Assembly: GCA_016764205.1 (NCBI GenBank)
Contig: JAESSH010000069.1
Span: 1-13,095 of the forward strand
Reading direction: 5' to 3'
Source of the DNA: Sulfurimonas sp.
GTDB taxonomy: Bacteria > Campylobacterota > Campylobacteria > Campylobacterales > Sulfurimonadaceae
DNA: 13,095 nucleotides
Position 1 is the stretch's first letter; every line of letters begins with the position of its first letter. Made by a program: the position numbers and the translations under genes. Shown here in pieces: positions 1 to 7,568 of the stretch. Below the pieces are notes generated by a model. It was not told the origin of the DNA. It ran no database searches and saw only the letters and a program-made list of their open reading frames with translations.

Positions 1-435
1 GATGATGTGTATGTAACTCCAGGTTCAAACATTGTTGTAGGTATTACAAGTACAACAGGTGGAGAGTACGAAGCACTTGATACAACAGATACAGTAACAA
101 CAGCACTGAGTGATGACACAGATACAACTGCACTTACACTTAATGATGTATCAGTAGATGAGGGAGTAGGAACAGCAACACTTACAGCAAACCTTGCGAA
201 TGCACCAACAACAGGACCAGTAGTCTTTACACTGAGTAATGGAGCAACACTTACATTCGCTATTGGAGCAACATCAGCAACTTCAACAGCATTTGCAATT
301 GACGCAGATGATGTGTATATAGATGCTTCAACAAGCACTATCTCAGTAGCGAGTTATACAGGCGGAGCAGAGTTTGAGAGTTTAGTTACTACAGATACAG
401 CAACACTTACAATTAGTGATACTATAGATACCGTC
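1..435 (+). repeat. End of ~306-bp (102-aa) tandem repeat array in the adhesin
   Basis: The codons for DDVY recur at 1 and 307, one period of 306 bp. After each, the pattern TGG-(A/E)E-(Y/F)E-L-TTDT-T-SD follows at the same offset. Similarity stops near base 435, where the next module starts. Only one full unit and one partial unit lie inside the window, so the copy number upstream is unknown. Confidence 0.65.
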
Positions 436-2250
436 ACGGTTGTATTAAGTAACAACGCATCAGTGACAGAGGCTACTGGTGCAACTTTAGAACATATAGT
501 TTCATTAGTTGACTCTAGTAATCAGCCTGTAGTCTTAGCTGTAGGGCAAACTGTTACAGTCAATTTAACATATACGAATGATAATACCGAATCAGCTGAC
601 TTTGGAGCTACTAAAGTAGTCCAAGTTGTAATAAGTGGATCGAATCAAGCAACTATTACTAATACAGTGCTTGACGACTTAATATTTGAAGGGAACGAAC
701 AATATACATTAGGTATAGCAAGTGTTGTCGATGATGGAAGTATATTTGAAAACCTTGTAAAGTCTAATGATACTGTAACAGGAACGATTATTGAAAATGA
801 AGATATTCCAACAGATGACTTATTAGTGCACTGGAGTTTTGATAATACTACAAATGATATAGCCCCTACTGATAGCGTGACGGATAATGTAACTTTACAA
901 AATGGAGCTGTTCTTAGTAGTAGTTCATTAATTTTAGATGGCACTGATGATTATGCAAGTGTAGTAAATAGCACGGAAATCAACTTAGGAGTACATTTAA
1001 ATAAAACAATAGTATTTAACTTTAAAGCAGATACTACAGGTACTGGTACGCAAATTATTTATGAAGAGGGCGGGAGTATAAATGGTGCAAATATTTACTT
1101 AAATGCTAATGGGGAAATCAGTATTGGAGCTTGGAATAAAGGTACCGGCTGGAGTGGTGAATGGTTAACTAATATTGGAGTTGACCTTAGAGATGGAAAC
1201 TTACATCAAGTGGTCTTAGTTCTTGAATCTACAACAAATACTGCAGTAACTGGAACACTTACTGGCTATATAGATGGTAGCCCTTTTGCTACAGCCCCAG
1301 CAAGTGGATTGTCACAGCATCCAGGAAGTATAAGAATAGGTGGTGGAGCAGGTACTCTTATTGATGATTCTTTTATTACTGGAGGAAGTTTTGAAGGTGC
1401 AATTAATGATGGAAAAATTTATGGGATTGCTTTTGATGAGGCGCAGGTAAATTCTTTATATACACAAGAACCTGATATGATAACTGTAAATACCAACTTA
1501 AATGGAAGTGCAGATGATATTTACACGAGTGCTGGGGATGATATTATTACTATTAATGCTAAAACACAAGATGTAACAATCAAAACTGGTGCAGGAGATG
1601 ATAGAATCAATGCAAACGACCATATAGAGGGTGAACCATCTATTATTGAGATGGGTATGGGAGATGATATCTTAGATGTGACAGGCAAAGATATTAAAAA
1701 GGATGCAGATATAGATATGGGAGATGGCGATGATACAATATACGTATCAAAACTTAAAAATGATGCTGTTATAGATATGGGCTCAGGAAATGATACTTTA
1801 GAAATTACCACTGAACTTAAAGATAGTGTTAGTATAGATATGGGCTCAGGAAATGATACTCTCATCTACTCGGGTAATGCCAATAAGCTTACAACGGATG
1901 AGATTATAGACATGGGAACAGGGGAAGATACCTTAAAACTAGAAGGTACTTTAAACCTTGATTTCTCTGATGCTAATCTAGCACAGTTTAGTGGTTTAGA
2001 AAAAATTAACTTAATAGACGGTTCTCATGATATTATATTAAAACTAGCAGATGTATTAACTATGACAGACCCAGGTAATATGCTGACTATTACGGGAACT
2101 ACGGATGATTCAGTTAGTTTAGATAAAAGTGGAGGATGGGCTGAAATGAGTTCTGTAGATAATGGGGACAATACTACATACACGTATTCAGATGGAACAA
2201 GCAGTTTAACCTTAACTGTTGACGATTTAATCGACACAAGTGGTATGTAA
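1..2250 (+). CDS. Giant type I-secreted RTX-like adhesin, C-terminal part (5' end outside window)
   Basis: The frame is open from base 1, so this is the last 749 residues of a longer protein; the GTG at 7 is not a real start. Residues 1-102 and the segment from 103 each begin DDVY and share a TGG-E-E-L-TTDT pattern, marking the end of a tandem array of ~102-residue Ig-like repeats. Residues ~140-270 form another Ig/Calx-beta-like module ending TGTIIENED. Residues ~274-488 resemble a LamG/concanavalin-like domain (opening LLVHWSFDN, then LDGTDDYA, and YIDG near the end). Residues ~500-645 carry Asp-rich turns of the type GxGDD/GxGND. The last ~95 residues (LEKINLIDGSHDI through LTVDDLIDTSGM) look like the C-terminal region of T1SS-exported adhesins. 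Such proteins are secreted through an ABC/MFP/TolC channel and mediate attachment; the ligand cannot be told. No secretion gene lies in the window. Confidence 0.85.
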   Translation, partial: DDVYVTPGSNIVVGITSTTGGEYEALDTTDTVTTALSDDTDTTALTLNDVSVDEGVGTATLTANLANAPTTGPVVFTLSNGATLTFAIGATSATSTAFAIDADDVYIDASTSTISVASYTGGAEFESLVTTDTATLTISDTIDTVTVVLSNNASVTEATGATLEHIVSLVDSSNQPVVLAVGQTVTVNLTYTNDNTESADFGATKVVQVVISGSNQATITNTVLDDLIFEGNEQYTLGIASVVDDGSIFENLVKSNDTVTGTIIENEDIPTDDLLVHWSFDNTTNDIAPTDSVTDNVTLQNGAVLSSSSLILDGTDDYASVVNSTEINLGVHLNKTIVFNFKADTTGTGTQIIYEEGGSINGANIYLNANGEISIGAWNKGTGWSGEWLTNIGVDLRDGNLHQVVLVLESTTNTAVTGTLTGYIDGSPFATAPASGLSQHPGSIRIGGGAGTLIDDSFITGGSFEGAINDGKIYGIAFDEAQVNSLYTQEPDMITVNTNLNGSADDIYTSAGDDIITINAKTQDVTIKTGAGDDRINANDHIEGEPSIIEMGMGDDILDVTGKDIKKDADIDMGDGDDTIYVSKLKNDAVIDMGSGNDTLEITTELKDSVSIDMGSGNDTLIYSGNANKLTTDEIIDMGTGEDTLKLEGTLNLDFSDANLAQFSGLEKINLIDGSHDIILKLADVLTMTDPGNMLTITGTTDDSVSLDKSGGWAEMSSVDNGDNTTYTYSDGTSSLTLTVDDLIDTSGM
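1645..1935 (+). repeat. Spaced RTX-like Asp/Gly turn repeats in the adhesin
   Basis: Five units of the form (I/D)-(D/E)-MG-x-G-(D/N/E)-D-x-(L/I) start at 1645, 1711, 1771, 1834 and 1906, giving spacings of 22, 20, 21 and 24 residues. A less regular turn (GAGDDRI) lies just before, near 1591. The acidic turns resemble the calcium-binding turns of RTX nonapeptides. The units are not contiguous every 9 residues; each is followed by a short beta-like segment. Confidence 0.7.
1770..1860 (+). repeat. Exact 28-bp direct repeat inside the adhesin turn region
   Basis: Bases 1770-1797 and 1833-1860 are identical, 63 bp apart (21 codons), and encode the IDMGSGNDT turn. The other turns differ at synonymous sites, so this pair looks like a recent duplication or a gene-conversion product. 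Being in frame, loss or gain of one unit would keep the reading frame. Confidence 0.85.
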
Positions 2251-2298
2251 AAATAACAATCTGTCATACTTTCTAGTTTTGTATATTTTTTAAGTTAT

Positions 2299-2322
2299 AT
2301 TTTTACTCTTAGGAGTAAAAAT
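2299..2322 (+). promoter_or_regulatory. Perfect 10-bp inverted repeat over the SD and start codon of the HTH gene
   Basis: Bases 2299-2308 (ATTTTTACTC) and 2313-2322 (GAGTAAAAAT) are exact reverse complements separated by TTAG. The right arm includes most of the Shine-Dalgarno sequence AGGAG (2311-2315) and the first two bases of the ATG at 2321. As RNA it would be a stem with a 4-nt loop hiding the ribosome binding site. As DNA it is a dyad fit for a dimeric repressor. Which role applies is not visible. Confidence 0.7.
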
Positions 2323-2533
2323 GAAAGATTTTAAAGCAATTTTAGCCTACTTGAAAATATATTTAGCTGTGAATGAAAACGATAAAATATATGACAAAGA
2401 TGTAGCAGAGGCACTTAAAATACCACAAATGAATTTTGCAACGCTCAAAAGAAGAAACTCAATTCCGTATGAGCATATCATAGTGTTTTCTAAAAAAGAA
2501 GGACTTTGTTGCGGTAAGATTTTTTTTGACTAA
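2321..2533 (+). CDS. Small CI-type helix-turn-helix protein (70 aa)
   Basis: Start ATG 2321 is preceded by AGGAG at 2311-2315. Residues ~24-50 (YDKDVAEALKIPQ, then FATLKRRNSIPYE) match the pattern of the bacteriophage CI repressor HTH family (Phage_CI_repr): a conserved 'KDVA.AL.I' helix, the recognition helix, then the (K/R)RNSIPYE segment. Full-length CI-type repressors carry a C-terminal S24 peptidase-like dimerisation domain; this protein ends straight after the HTH, so it is either a stand-alone DNA-binding protein or a remnant. It has a CC pair at 63-64. It follows the adhesin by 70 bp on the same strand and its last 4 bases overlap the end of dnaX on the other strand. The inverted repeat over its own start suggests autoregulation or translational control. 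Its target is unknown; the adhesin or its own gene are guesses. Confidence 0.7.
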   Translation: MKDFKAILAYLKIYLAVNENDKIYDKDVAEALKIPQMNFATLKRRNSIPYEHIIVFSKKEGLCCGKIFFD

Positions 2534-4170
2534 ATCTTGTTTTGAATAGTTCTCTTGGTTGCCTCAAAAAGTTCAGTAGCACGTTGGACTATTGGCTCAT
2601 TTAATATATCTGCCCCATCTATTTCTCTCGTAGGTACTTTATCTCCTGCGCAGTTTGTAACGCAACTACCACTTCCACCTATTTCAGCATCTTCTATCAT
2701 AGAACTACTCTGAGGTTCAGGTATGGTTGGTTGGACAATATTTGGAGTTTTTGTGCAAGGCAGAGATTTTATTTTTGTGTTAAATCCATACACTTCGCGA
2801 ACGAGTTGTTTAATGGCAGCGTATCCATGTGTAAGAGATTTCTTAGCTTCTGTATTTGCACAACTCTCCCATGTTAAAATATCTTCTTCATAGGAAATAA
2901 ATTGTATAGAATCCTCAAACACCTGTGCTAGCTCAGGACTTCTATCTTTTATTTTAAGAATTAAAGTATCAAAACTAGTAGGCGTAAGTGTTTCTTGTGA
3001 TATTTTGATTGTTGTTTTTGAGATGTCTCTATTTTTTGGAGCCTCTGTTGGCGTTTCTATAAGTGTTTCATCTGTATAAGGAATTGAAGTATTTGTTTTT
3101 TGAATCTCATTTTGTAGTGATTCTATCATTTGGTCTATTTCTTTGATTTTAAGTGCTTCCATCATTTTAAAAAATATCATAGAAAGTACGAATGAGCCAT
3201 CAGCGTTTATACTAAAAAGATACTTAGAATCACTCAGAATTCTAAAAAACCTATCAAGTACAAGTGTGGAAAAAAGAGCATCCAGAGTAAACATTTTGTC
3301 TTTAAGATAAGAAATAAGCTCATCAACGACCATGTCAGCTTCATAGTCTTCTAAAACCTTCGTGTATTCAATGATTTTTTTATAGTCCTTAGCAAAAACA
3401 GCAGTAAAAATATCTGCTATAAACTTAGGGTCAACGAGTCCTAGCATATCTGTTACAGTAGCCACATCAACATGACTTTTAGAATAAATGATTGCTTGAT
3501 CGAGAAGCGTTAATGTATCACGCAGACTTCCACTTCCACTACGAGCTAAAATCTCTAAGGCATCATGCTCAAAAGAAACATTTTCAAGGTTAAGTATATA
3601 CGCTAGATGGTCTATAATCTTGTTTGTAGCAATGGATTTAAATCTAAAGTGTTGCGTACGACTAAGGATAGTGGCTGGAAGTTTAAGTGGGTCTGTTGTT
3701 GCTAAAATAAACTTTACATATTCTGGTGGTTCTTCAAGTGTTTTTAGAAGAGCATTAAAAGCTTGTGTTGTGAGCATATGAACTTCATCGATGATGAAAA
3801 TTTTAAAACGTGCAATAGCTGGTTTATATTTTGTTTGCTCAACTAAATCTCGAATATCATCAATACCACGATTCGAGGCTCCATCCATTTCAACAATATC
3901 CATATGACGATTTTCTAGTGCCATAGTACAGTTTGAACAAACTCCACAAGGGTTATGCTTCATTCCCTCTTCACAAATAAGGGCTTTTGCAAAGATTCTA
4001 GCGGTTGAAGTTTTACCACTTCCTCTTAGTCCAGAAAAAAGATAAGCATGAGAGAGACGATTAGAATCAAGTGAGAGAGAAAGTGTTTGGGCTACCGTTT
4101 CTTGTCCAATAAGTTCATCAAAATTTATAGGACGATATTTTCTAGCCAGTACTTCAGAACTTTTTTTCAC
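2530..4170 (-). CDS. dnaX: DNA polymerase III subunit gamma/tau
   Basis: Clamp-loader ATPase that loads the beta sliding clamp during replication (546 aa). Visible landmarks: N-terminal ARKYRP-x-(N)FDELIGQ; Walker A GLRGSGKT (47-54); zinc-binding cysteines C66, C75, C78, C81; Walker B IFIIDEVH (124-131); sensor 1 ILATTD (155-160); S170-R171, where the usual SRC motif reads SRT; sensor 2 GSLRD with R217. The C-terminal ~200 residues are divergent, as is usual, and include a low-complexity stretch with a C-x3-C near the end. The start is GTG at 4168-4170, chosen because the conserved N-terminus begins a few residues later and a GGAG lies 8 bases upstream. No in-frame slippery heptamer for a short gamma form was found. 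Last gene of the leftward block, 66 bp after murI. Confidence 0.95.
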   Translation of the reverse strand: MKKSSEVLARKYRPINFDELIGQETVAQTLSLSLDSNRLSHAYLFSGLRGSGKTSTARIFAKALICEEGMKHNPCGVCSNCTMALENRHMDIVEMDGASNRGIDDIRDLVEQTKYKPAIARFKIFIIDEVHMLTTQAFNALLKTLEEPPEYVKFILATTDPLKLPATILSRTQHFRFKSIATNKIIDHLAYILNLENVSFEHDALEILARSGSGSLRDTLTLLDQAIIYSKSHVDVATVTDMLGLVDPKFIADIFTAVFAKDYKKIIEYTKVLEDYEADMVVDELISYLKDKMFTLDALFSTLVLDRFFRILSDSKYLFSINADGSFVLSMIFFKMMEALKIKEIDQMIESLQNEIQKTNTSIPYTDETLIETPTEAPKNRDISKTTIKISQETLTPTSFDTLILKIKDRSPELAQVFEDSIQFISYEEDILTWESCANTEAKKSLTHGYAAIKQLVREVYGFNTKIKSLPCTKTPNIVQPTIPEPQSSSMIEDAEIGGSGSCVTNCAGDKVPTREIDGADILNEPIVQRATELFEATKRTIQNKI

Positions 4171-4198
4171 GGGAGCTTCTCCATCTTTAATTAGATAG

Positions 4199-4204
4199 AT
4201 TTTA
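4199..4204 (-). promoter_or_regulatory. Possible -10 element for dnaX
   Basis: On the minus strand the murI-dnaX gap contains TAAAAT at 4204-4199, about 29 bases before the dnaX GTG. The -35 position (TACTCT) is poor. Such weak -35 boxes are common in Campylobacterota, but TAAAAT is also easy to find by chance in AT-rich DNA. Confidence 0.25.
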
Positions 4205-4236
4205 GCACGAAAAATGTTAAAAGAGTATTATATTTT

Positions 4237-4980
4237 TTATTTGTATAACCATTTTTTAGCGATACTTTTTAAGGCATCAGGATTTTCAGAAGCAAAAAAC
4301 TTCACCCTAGGATTTTTAAATTTTGTAGTAAATGTAAATTCATTTTCAAGATACTCAACAATTGCATCTCCTGAGTGAATGAGTTTTGTATCTTTTCCAA
4401 AATAGTTTTGCAAGGCATCCCAAATGAGAGGAAAGTGTGTACAGCCTAAGATAATTGCATCGGGTTTTTTAAGTGTTTGAAAATAATGCTCAAAGACTTC
4501 ATCTAAGATTGCACCATTAAAAATTTCTTCTTCAACAAGTGGAACAAAAAGCCCCGTTGCCTTTGTTTGAAGCGAAGTAAATCCAAGCCTATGAAGCTGA
4601 ACTTCATAGGCTTGGGACTTTATAGTTGCCTTTGTTCCTAAGACTAAAATATTTGAATCTTTATTTTTTACGCTGTTAGCAGTAGCTATCGCTCCAGCTT
4701 CTACAACTCCATAAATAGGACATTTAGAAAGCTCACGCATCTCATCAAGTGCATAGGCACTGACAGTATTACAGGCTATAATAATAAGATCAAGATCAAA
4801 GTTTTTGAAAAATTCTACAGCTTCTAAACCGTAGCGAATAATGGTGTTTTTATCTTTGATTCCATAAGGAACACGAGCTGTGTCCCCATAATAAATAATT
4901 TCTTCAAAAAGTTGATGCTCTAAAAGTGATTTTACAACAGTAAGACCACCAATTCCGCTATCAAAAACTCCGATTTTCAT
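4237..4980 (-). CDS. murI: Glutamate racemase
   Basis: Interconverts L- and D-glutamate in the cytoplasm, supplying D-Glu for peptidoglycan. At 247 aa it is near the short end of the family. Signature features: DSGIGG with D7 and S8 (3' end of the N-terminal domain's first strand), YYGDTARVPYG (30-40), catalytic C70 in ACNT, and the second catalytic cysteine C180 in GCTHFPL with H182. Both cysteines of the two-base mechanism are present, so the enzyme should be active. The start ATG at 4978-4980 has AAGGAT upstream on the minus strand. It lies between rho and dnaX on the same strand; the 109-bp gap from rho contains two hairpins. Confidence 0.96.
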   Translation of the reverse strand: MKIGVFDSGIGGLTVVKSLLEHQLFEEIIYYGDTARVPYGIKDKNTIIRYGLEAVEFFKNFDLDLIIIACNTVSAYALDEMRELSKCPIYGVVEAGAIATANSVKNKDSNILVLGTKATIKSQAYEVQLHRLGFTSLQTKATGLFVPLVEEEIFNGAILDEVFEHYFQTLKKPDAIILGCTHFPLIWDALQNYFGKDTKLIHSGDAIVEYLENEFTFTTKFKNPRVKFFASENPDALKSIAKKWLYK

Positions 4981-5035
4981 CCGTTATCCTTGTTTATTCT
5001 CAAAATGTTTATATTTTTTAGCTTTAGGGGGTTGT

Positions 5036-5079
5036 AGGGACTTTAGTCCCTGCTGATAGAATGGACTTTGTTCATTCTA
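5036..5079. repeat. Tandem palindromes in the rho-murI gap (REP-like?)
   Basis: Two hairpins stand side by side. The first is AGGGAC (5036-5041), loop TTTA, GTCCCT (5046-5051). The second is 5057-5066 against 5070-5079 with a 3-base loop, fully paired as plus-strand RNA if one G.U is allowed; on the minus strand that pair becomes an A-C mismatch. Both share the core GGACTTT followed by GTCC or GTTC. Neither is followed by a U-run in the rho-murI direction, so they do not look like intrinsic terminators. A dispersed intergenic palindrome or an mRNA processing/stability element would fit. Confidence 0.55.
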
Positions 5080-5089
5080 GTATTTTATA

Positions 5090-6433
5090 TTATGAGTCGG
5101 TATTCATGCTTTCTAGGAATTCTGCATTTGTAGCATTTTTCCCCATAGTGTTATAAATGAATTGAAGTGCTTTTACTTCGCTGTCTTGCTTGTGTAACAT
5201 TTGACGGAGTATAAAGATTTTTTGTAAGTCTTCTTTACCTATAAGTAAGTCATCTTTACGTGTACCCGACTTAAGTATATCAATAGCGGGAAAGATTCTT
5301 CTATCTGCGATTTTACGGTCAAGTACAACTTCCATATTTCCAGTTCCCTTAAACTCTTCAAAGATAACTTCATCCATACGGCTTCCAGTATCTACAAGGG
5401 CAGTTGCAATAATGGTTAAACTTCCACCATTCTCGATGTTACGAGCAGCTCCAAAAAAACGTTTAGGACGATGAAGAGCATTTGCATCTACACCACCTGA
5501 GAGTACCTTACCACTTGAAGGTGTTACGGTGTTATAAGCTCGAGCAAGACGGGTAATAGAATCGAGTAAAATCACAACGTCACGACCGAGCTCAACTCTA
5601 CGTTTTGCTTTTTCAATTACCATTTCAGCAACTTTTACGTGGTTTTTTGCAGGCATATCAAAGGTAGAACTATATACTTCGCCTTTAACACTTCTCTCCA
5701 TGTCTGTAACTTCTTCAGGCCTCTCATCAACAAGTAAAACCATTAAGTCTGCTTCTGCATGGTTTTTAGAAATACCATGTGCAATCTCTTTTAAAAGTTC
5801 AGTCTTACCAGATCTAGGAGGAGCTACAATGAGCCCACGTTGTCCTTTACCTATAGGGGAGAAGAGGTCAAGCATACGACCAGCTAATCCTTTTTCACGG
5901 TACTCTAGTTGAAAGCTATCGAGTGGATAGAGTGGAGTAAGATTCTCAAAAAGTGGACGTTTTTTACTTTCTTCTGGCGGGAGTGAATTTACCGCTTCTA
6001 TTTTAATGAGTGCATAGTATCTCTCTTGCTCTTTTGGAGGACGTACTTGACCTGTTACTACATCTCCATTTCTAAGCGCAAAGCGCTTTATTTGCGTATT
6101 TGACACATAGGCGTCATTGATACTTTCGTTAAAGCTCTTGTCAATAGAACGGATAAAGCCATAGCCATCTTGCATAATTTCTAGAATTCCACTAAAAAGT
6201 ATAAAACCACCTTGCGCAGTTTGTGCTTTTAGAATCTCAAAAATAATATCTTGGCGTTTCATCTCATTTGGATGTTCAACCTTAAGTTCTCTTGCCATTG
6301 AAACAAGTACTTCGATATTTTGTACACGAAGTTCATCAATAGTAGCACCTTTTACAGGTGTATGTGAACGAGGTTTATTGTTGTTTTTTGGTTTTGTATT
6401 TTTACGAGCTTGCTGTGAATTATTTTCACTCAT
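5090..6433 (-). CDS. rho: Transcription termination factor Rho
   Basis: Hexameric RNA-dependent ATPase/translocase that ends transcription (447 aa). Order of parts: basic, Asn-rich tail (1-28); Rho_N helical domain (~31-73, starting TIDELR); cold-shock-like primary RNA site (~77-148, with GYGFIR at 90-95); ATPase core with Walker A APPRSGKT (204-211), DERPEE (236-241), Walker [11 protein letters not shown] (286-295), Q-loop [10 protein letters not shown] (311-320) and the R-loop region after ENGGSLTI. All key motifs are intact. Start ATG 6431-6433 has AAGGT upstream. It has its own promoter just after the stop of the preceding receptor gene, and murI follows 109 bp later. Confidence 0.97.
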   Translation of the reverse strand: MSENNSQQARKNTKPKNNNKPRSHTPVKGATIDELRVQNIEVLVSMARELKVEHPNEMKRQDIIFEILKAQTAQGGFILFSGILEIMQDGYGFIRSIDKSFNESINDAYVSNTQIKRFALRNGDVVTGQVRPPKEQERYYALIKIEAVNSLPPEESKKRPLFENLTPLYPLDSFQLEYREKGLAGRMLDLFSPIGKGQRGLIVAPPRSGKTELLKEIAHGISKNHAEADLMVLLVDERPEEVTDMERSVKGEVYSSTFDMPAKNHVKVAEMVIEKAKRRVELGRDVVILLDSITRLARAYNTVTPSSGKVLSGGVDANALHRPKRFFGAARNIENGGSLTIIATALVDTGSRMDEVIFEEFKGTGNMEVVLDRKIADRRIFPAIDILKSGTRKDDLLIGKEDLQKIFILRQMLHKQDSEVKALQFIYNTMGKNATNAEFLESMNTDS

Positions 6434-6492
6434 TAATAAGTACCTTGCGTTTTGTGGGATTTTGTTTTATGAAGAAGTTTTTTAATGCCATA

Positions 6493-6521
6493 ATTTTACA
6501 CTAATCGTGCATTTTAGTCAA
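6493..6521 (-). promoter_or_regulatory. Sigma70-type promoter of rho
   Basis: On the minus strand, TTGACT (6521-6516) is separated by exactly 17 bases from TAAAAT (6498-6493). The expected start is near 6486, giving a leader of about 50 bases before the rho ATG. The -35 begins 2 bases after the stop codon of the short receptor gene, so rho can be transcribed independently of that gene. The match is unusually good for a group in which -35 boxes are often weak. Confidence 0.65.
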
Positions 6522-6523
6522 GT

Positions 6524-7546
6524 TTAGTTTACTTTTAGCCCTGAAATCGCGTCAACAACAGCAGTAATATTTATCTTTGCCTCAGTTAATGTTTTTTGTG
6601 TTCTTTCGGCTAGTTTTCTTACTTCATCTGCTACAACAGCAAATCCGCGACCATGTTCTCCTGCCCTTGCTGCTTCAATTGCCGCATTAAGAGCAAGTAA
6701 ATTCGTTTGTTCAGCTATCTCTGAAATTGTTTGTAAAACTTTAAATATATCTTGACTTTGATGCTGAATAGTTGTTATCAGTGTATTTAATTCTTCTGTT
6801 TGCTCATGTGCGTCATCATGTTCTTCTGTTTGAGTATCTAAATTATTTTTTTGCTCTTCAATCATATTTATTTTTTCTTCTAAGTTTTTTTCTAAGGAAG
6901 TATTTATCTCGGTGAGTGTAGCGAGGTCTTCTTTTAATTGCGAAATGGTGTTTTGAGACTCTTCATCTTCTTTTTCATATTTTTCAATCTCATTTTTACT
7001 TTCTTCAAAGAAAGACTCTTTAAGAGTATTTGTAGATTTGAGTTTGTATGCAAGATTCGTGTTTTCATTCTCAAGTTCTTCTATTCGAAACTTTAAATCA
7101 TTATCGACATTGGGACTTGAAGGACTTGTTTTTATTTTTATAAGATAAGAAAGTCCAAAACCTATAAAAAGAAAAAGAATTCCTATAAAAATGAAAATGT
7201 ATAGAGACATCTGAGGTATATTTGTAGTTCCTGTTTTTTCAACTCTACTATTTAACATTGACAAGTAGAGTGTACGTATTTTTTTTACCTTGTAGCTCGT
7301 AAGTATGTTTTGTTTTTCCAAGTGAGAAAGTACTAAGAGCATTTTTTTCTTTATAGCTTTGGGAGGTATATTCGCTAGGAGTTTATCATGTGTGACTAAA
7401 ACATAAAAAAATAGTTGGAGTTTGTCTTCGGGAGTAATCTGTGTTGAGGCAGTACTTATTTCTTTATTGAGTTTCTCATAAATTTCATCAAAAGTAGAAG
7501 CAAAGAGACTCAAAGAGAGTAGACAAACTAAAATAATTATTTTCAT
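6524..7546 (-). CDS. Chemoreceptor-like protein with a truncated signalling hairpin
   Basis: 340 aa. Residues 1-16 look like a signal peptide ([16 protein letters not shown]). Residues 17-112 would be a small, mostly helical periplasmic domain. Residues ~114-137 form a TM segment. Residues ~150-255 are an acidic, Glu/Asn/Lys-rich coiled coil with no recognisable HAMP domain. Residues ~262-320 carry the highly conserved MCP hairpin tip ([37 protein letters not shown]) that binds CheA and CheW. The protein then ends 43 residues after tip residue E297, against 140 and 141 in the two other receptors here. The stop is followed at once by the rho promoter and no receptor-like sequence continues in another frame, so this is not a recent frameshift. 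SD is weak. It starts 22 bp after the 183-aa gene and is probably co-transcribed. Whether it signals to CheA is uncertain. Confidence 0.75.
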   Translation of the reverse strand: MKIIILVCLLSLSLFASTFDEIYEKLNKEISTASTQITPEDKLQLFFYVLVTHDKLLANIPPKAIKKKMLLVLSHLEKQNILTSYKVKKIRTLYLSMLNSRVEKTGTTNIPQMSLYIFIFIGILFLFIGFGLSYLIKIKTSPSSPNVDNDLKFRIEELENENTNLAYKLKSTNTLKESFFEESKNEIEKYEKEDEESQNTISQLKEDLATLTEINTSLEKNLEEKINMIEEQKNNLDTQTEEHDDAHEQTEELNTLITTIQHQSQDIFKVLQTISEIAEQTNLLALNAAIEAARAGEHGRGFAVVADEVRKLAERTQKTLTEAKINITAVVDAISGLKVN

Positions 7547-7568
7547 AAATTATTTTAGCATCTTTTTA

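Noticed and set aside
7..9. GTG as the start of the adhesin gene
   Set aside because: The frame is open to base 1 and the preceding codons (DD) belong to the repeat unit, so the true start lies upstream of the window.
1521..1865. Antisense reading frame opposite the adhesin repeats
   Set aside because: It mirrors the Asp/Gly repeat codons and has no SD or plausible protein character; other antisense frames in the receptors and rho are shadows too.
2243..2270. Terminator after the adhesin (GTATG ... CATAC)
   Set aside because: A 5-bp stem with an 18-base loop and no U-run is too weak.
3091..3420. Programmed frameshift site in dnaX at A-runs on the minus strand
   Set aside because: The A6 run near 3100 and the A7 run near 3410 do not sit in the frame needed for an X-XXY-YYZ heptamer (codons CAA-AAA-ACA and TAT-AAA-AAA-ATC).
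5036..5051. Rho-independent terminator after rho
   Set aside because: The stem is good, but no U-run follows in the direction of transcription.
6434..6523. A frameshifted continuation of the short receptor
   Set aside because: The 90 bases after its stop show no receptor-like residues in any frame and hold the rho promoter and leader.
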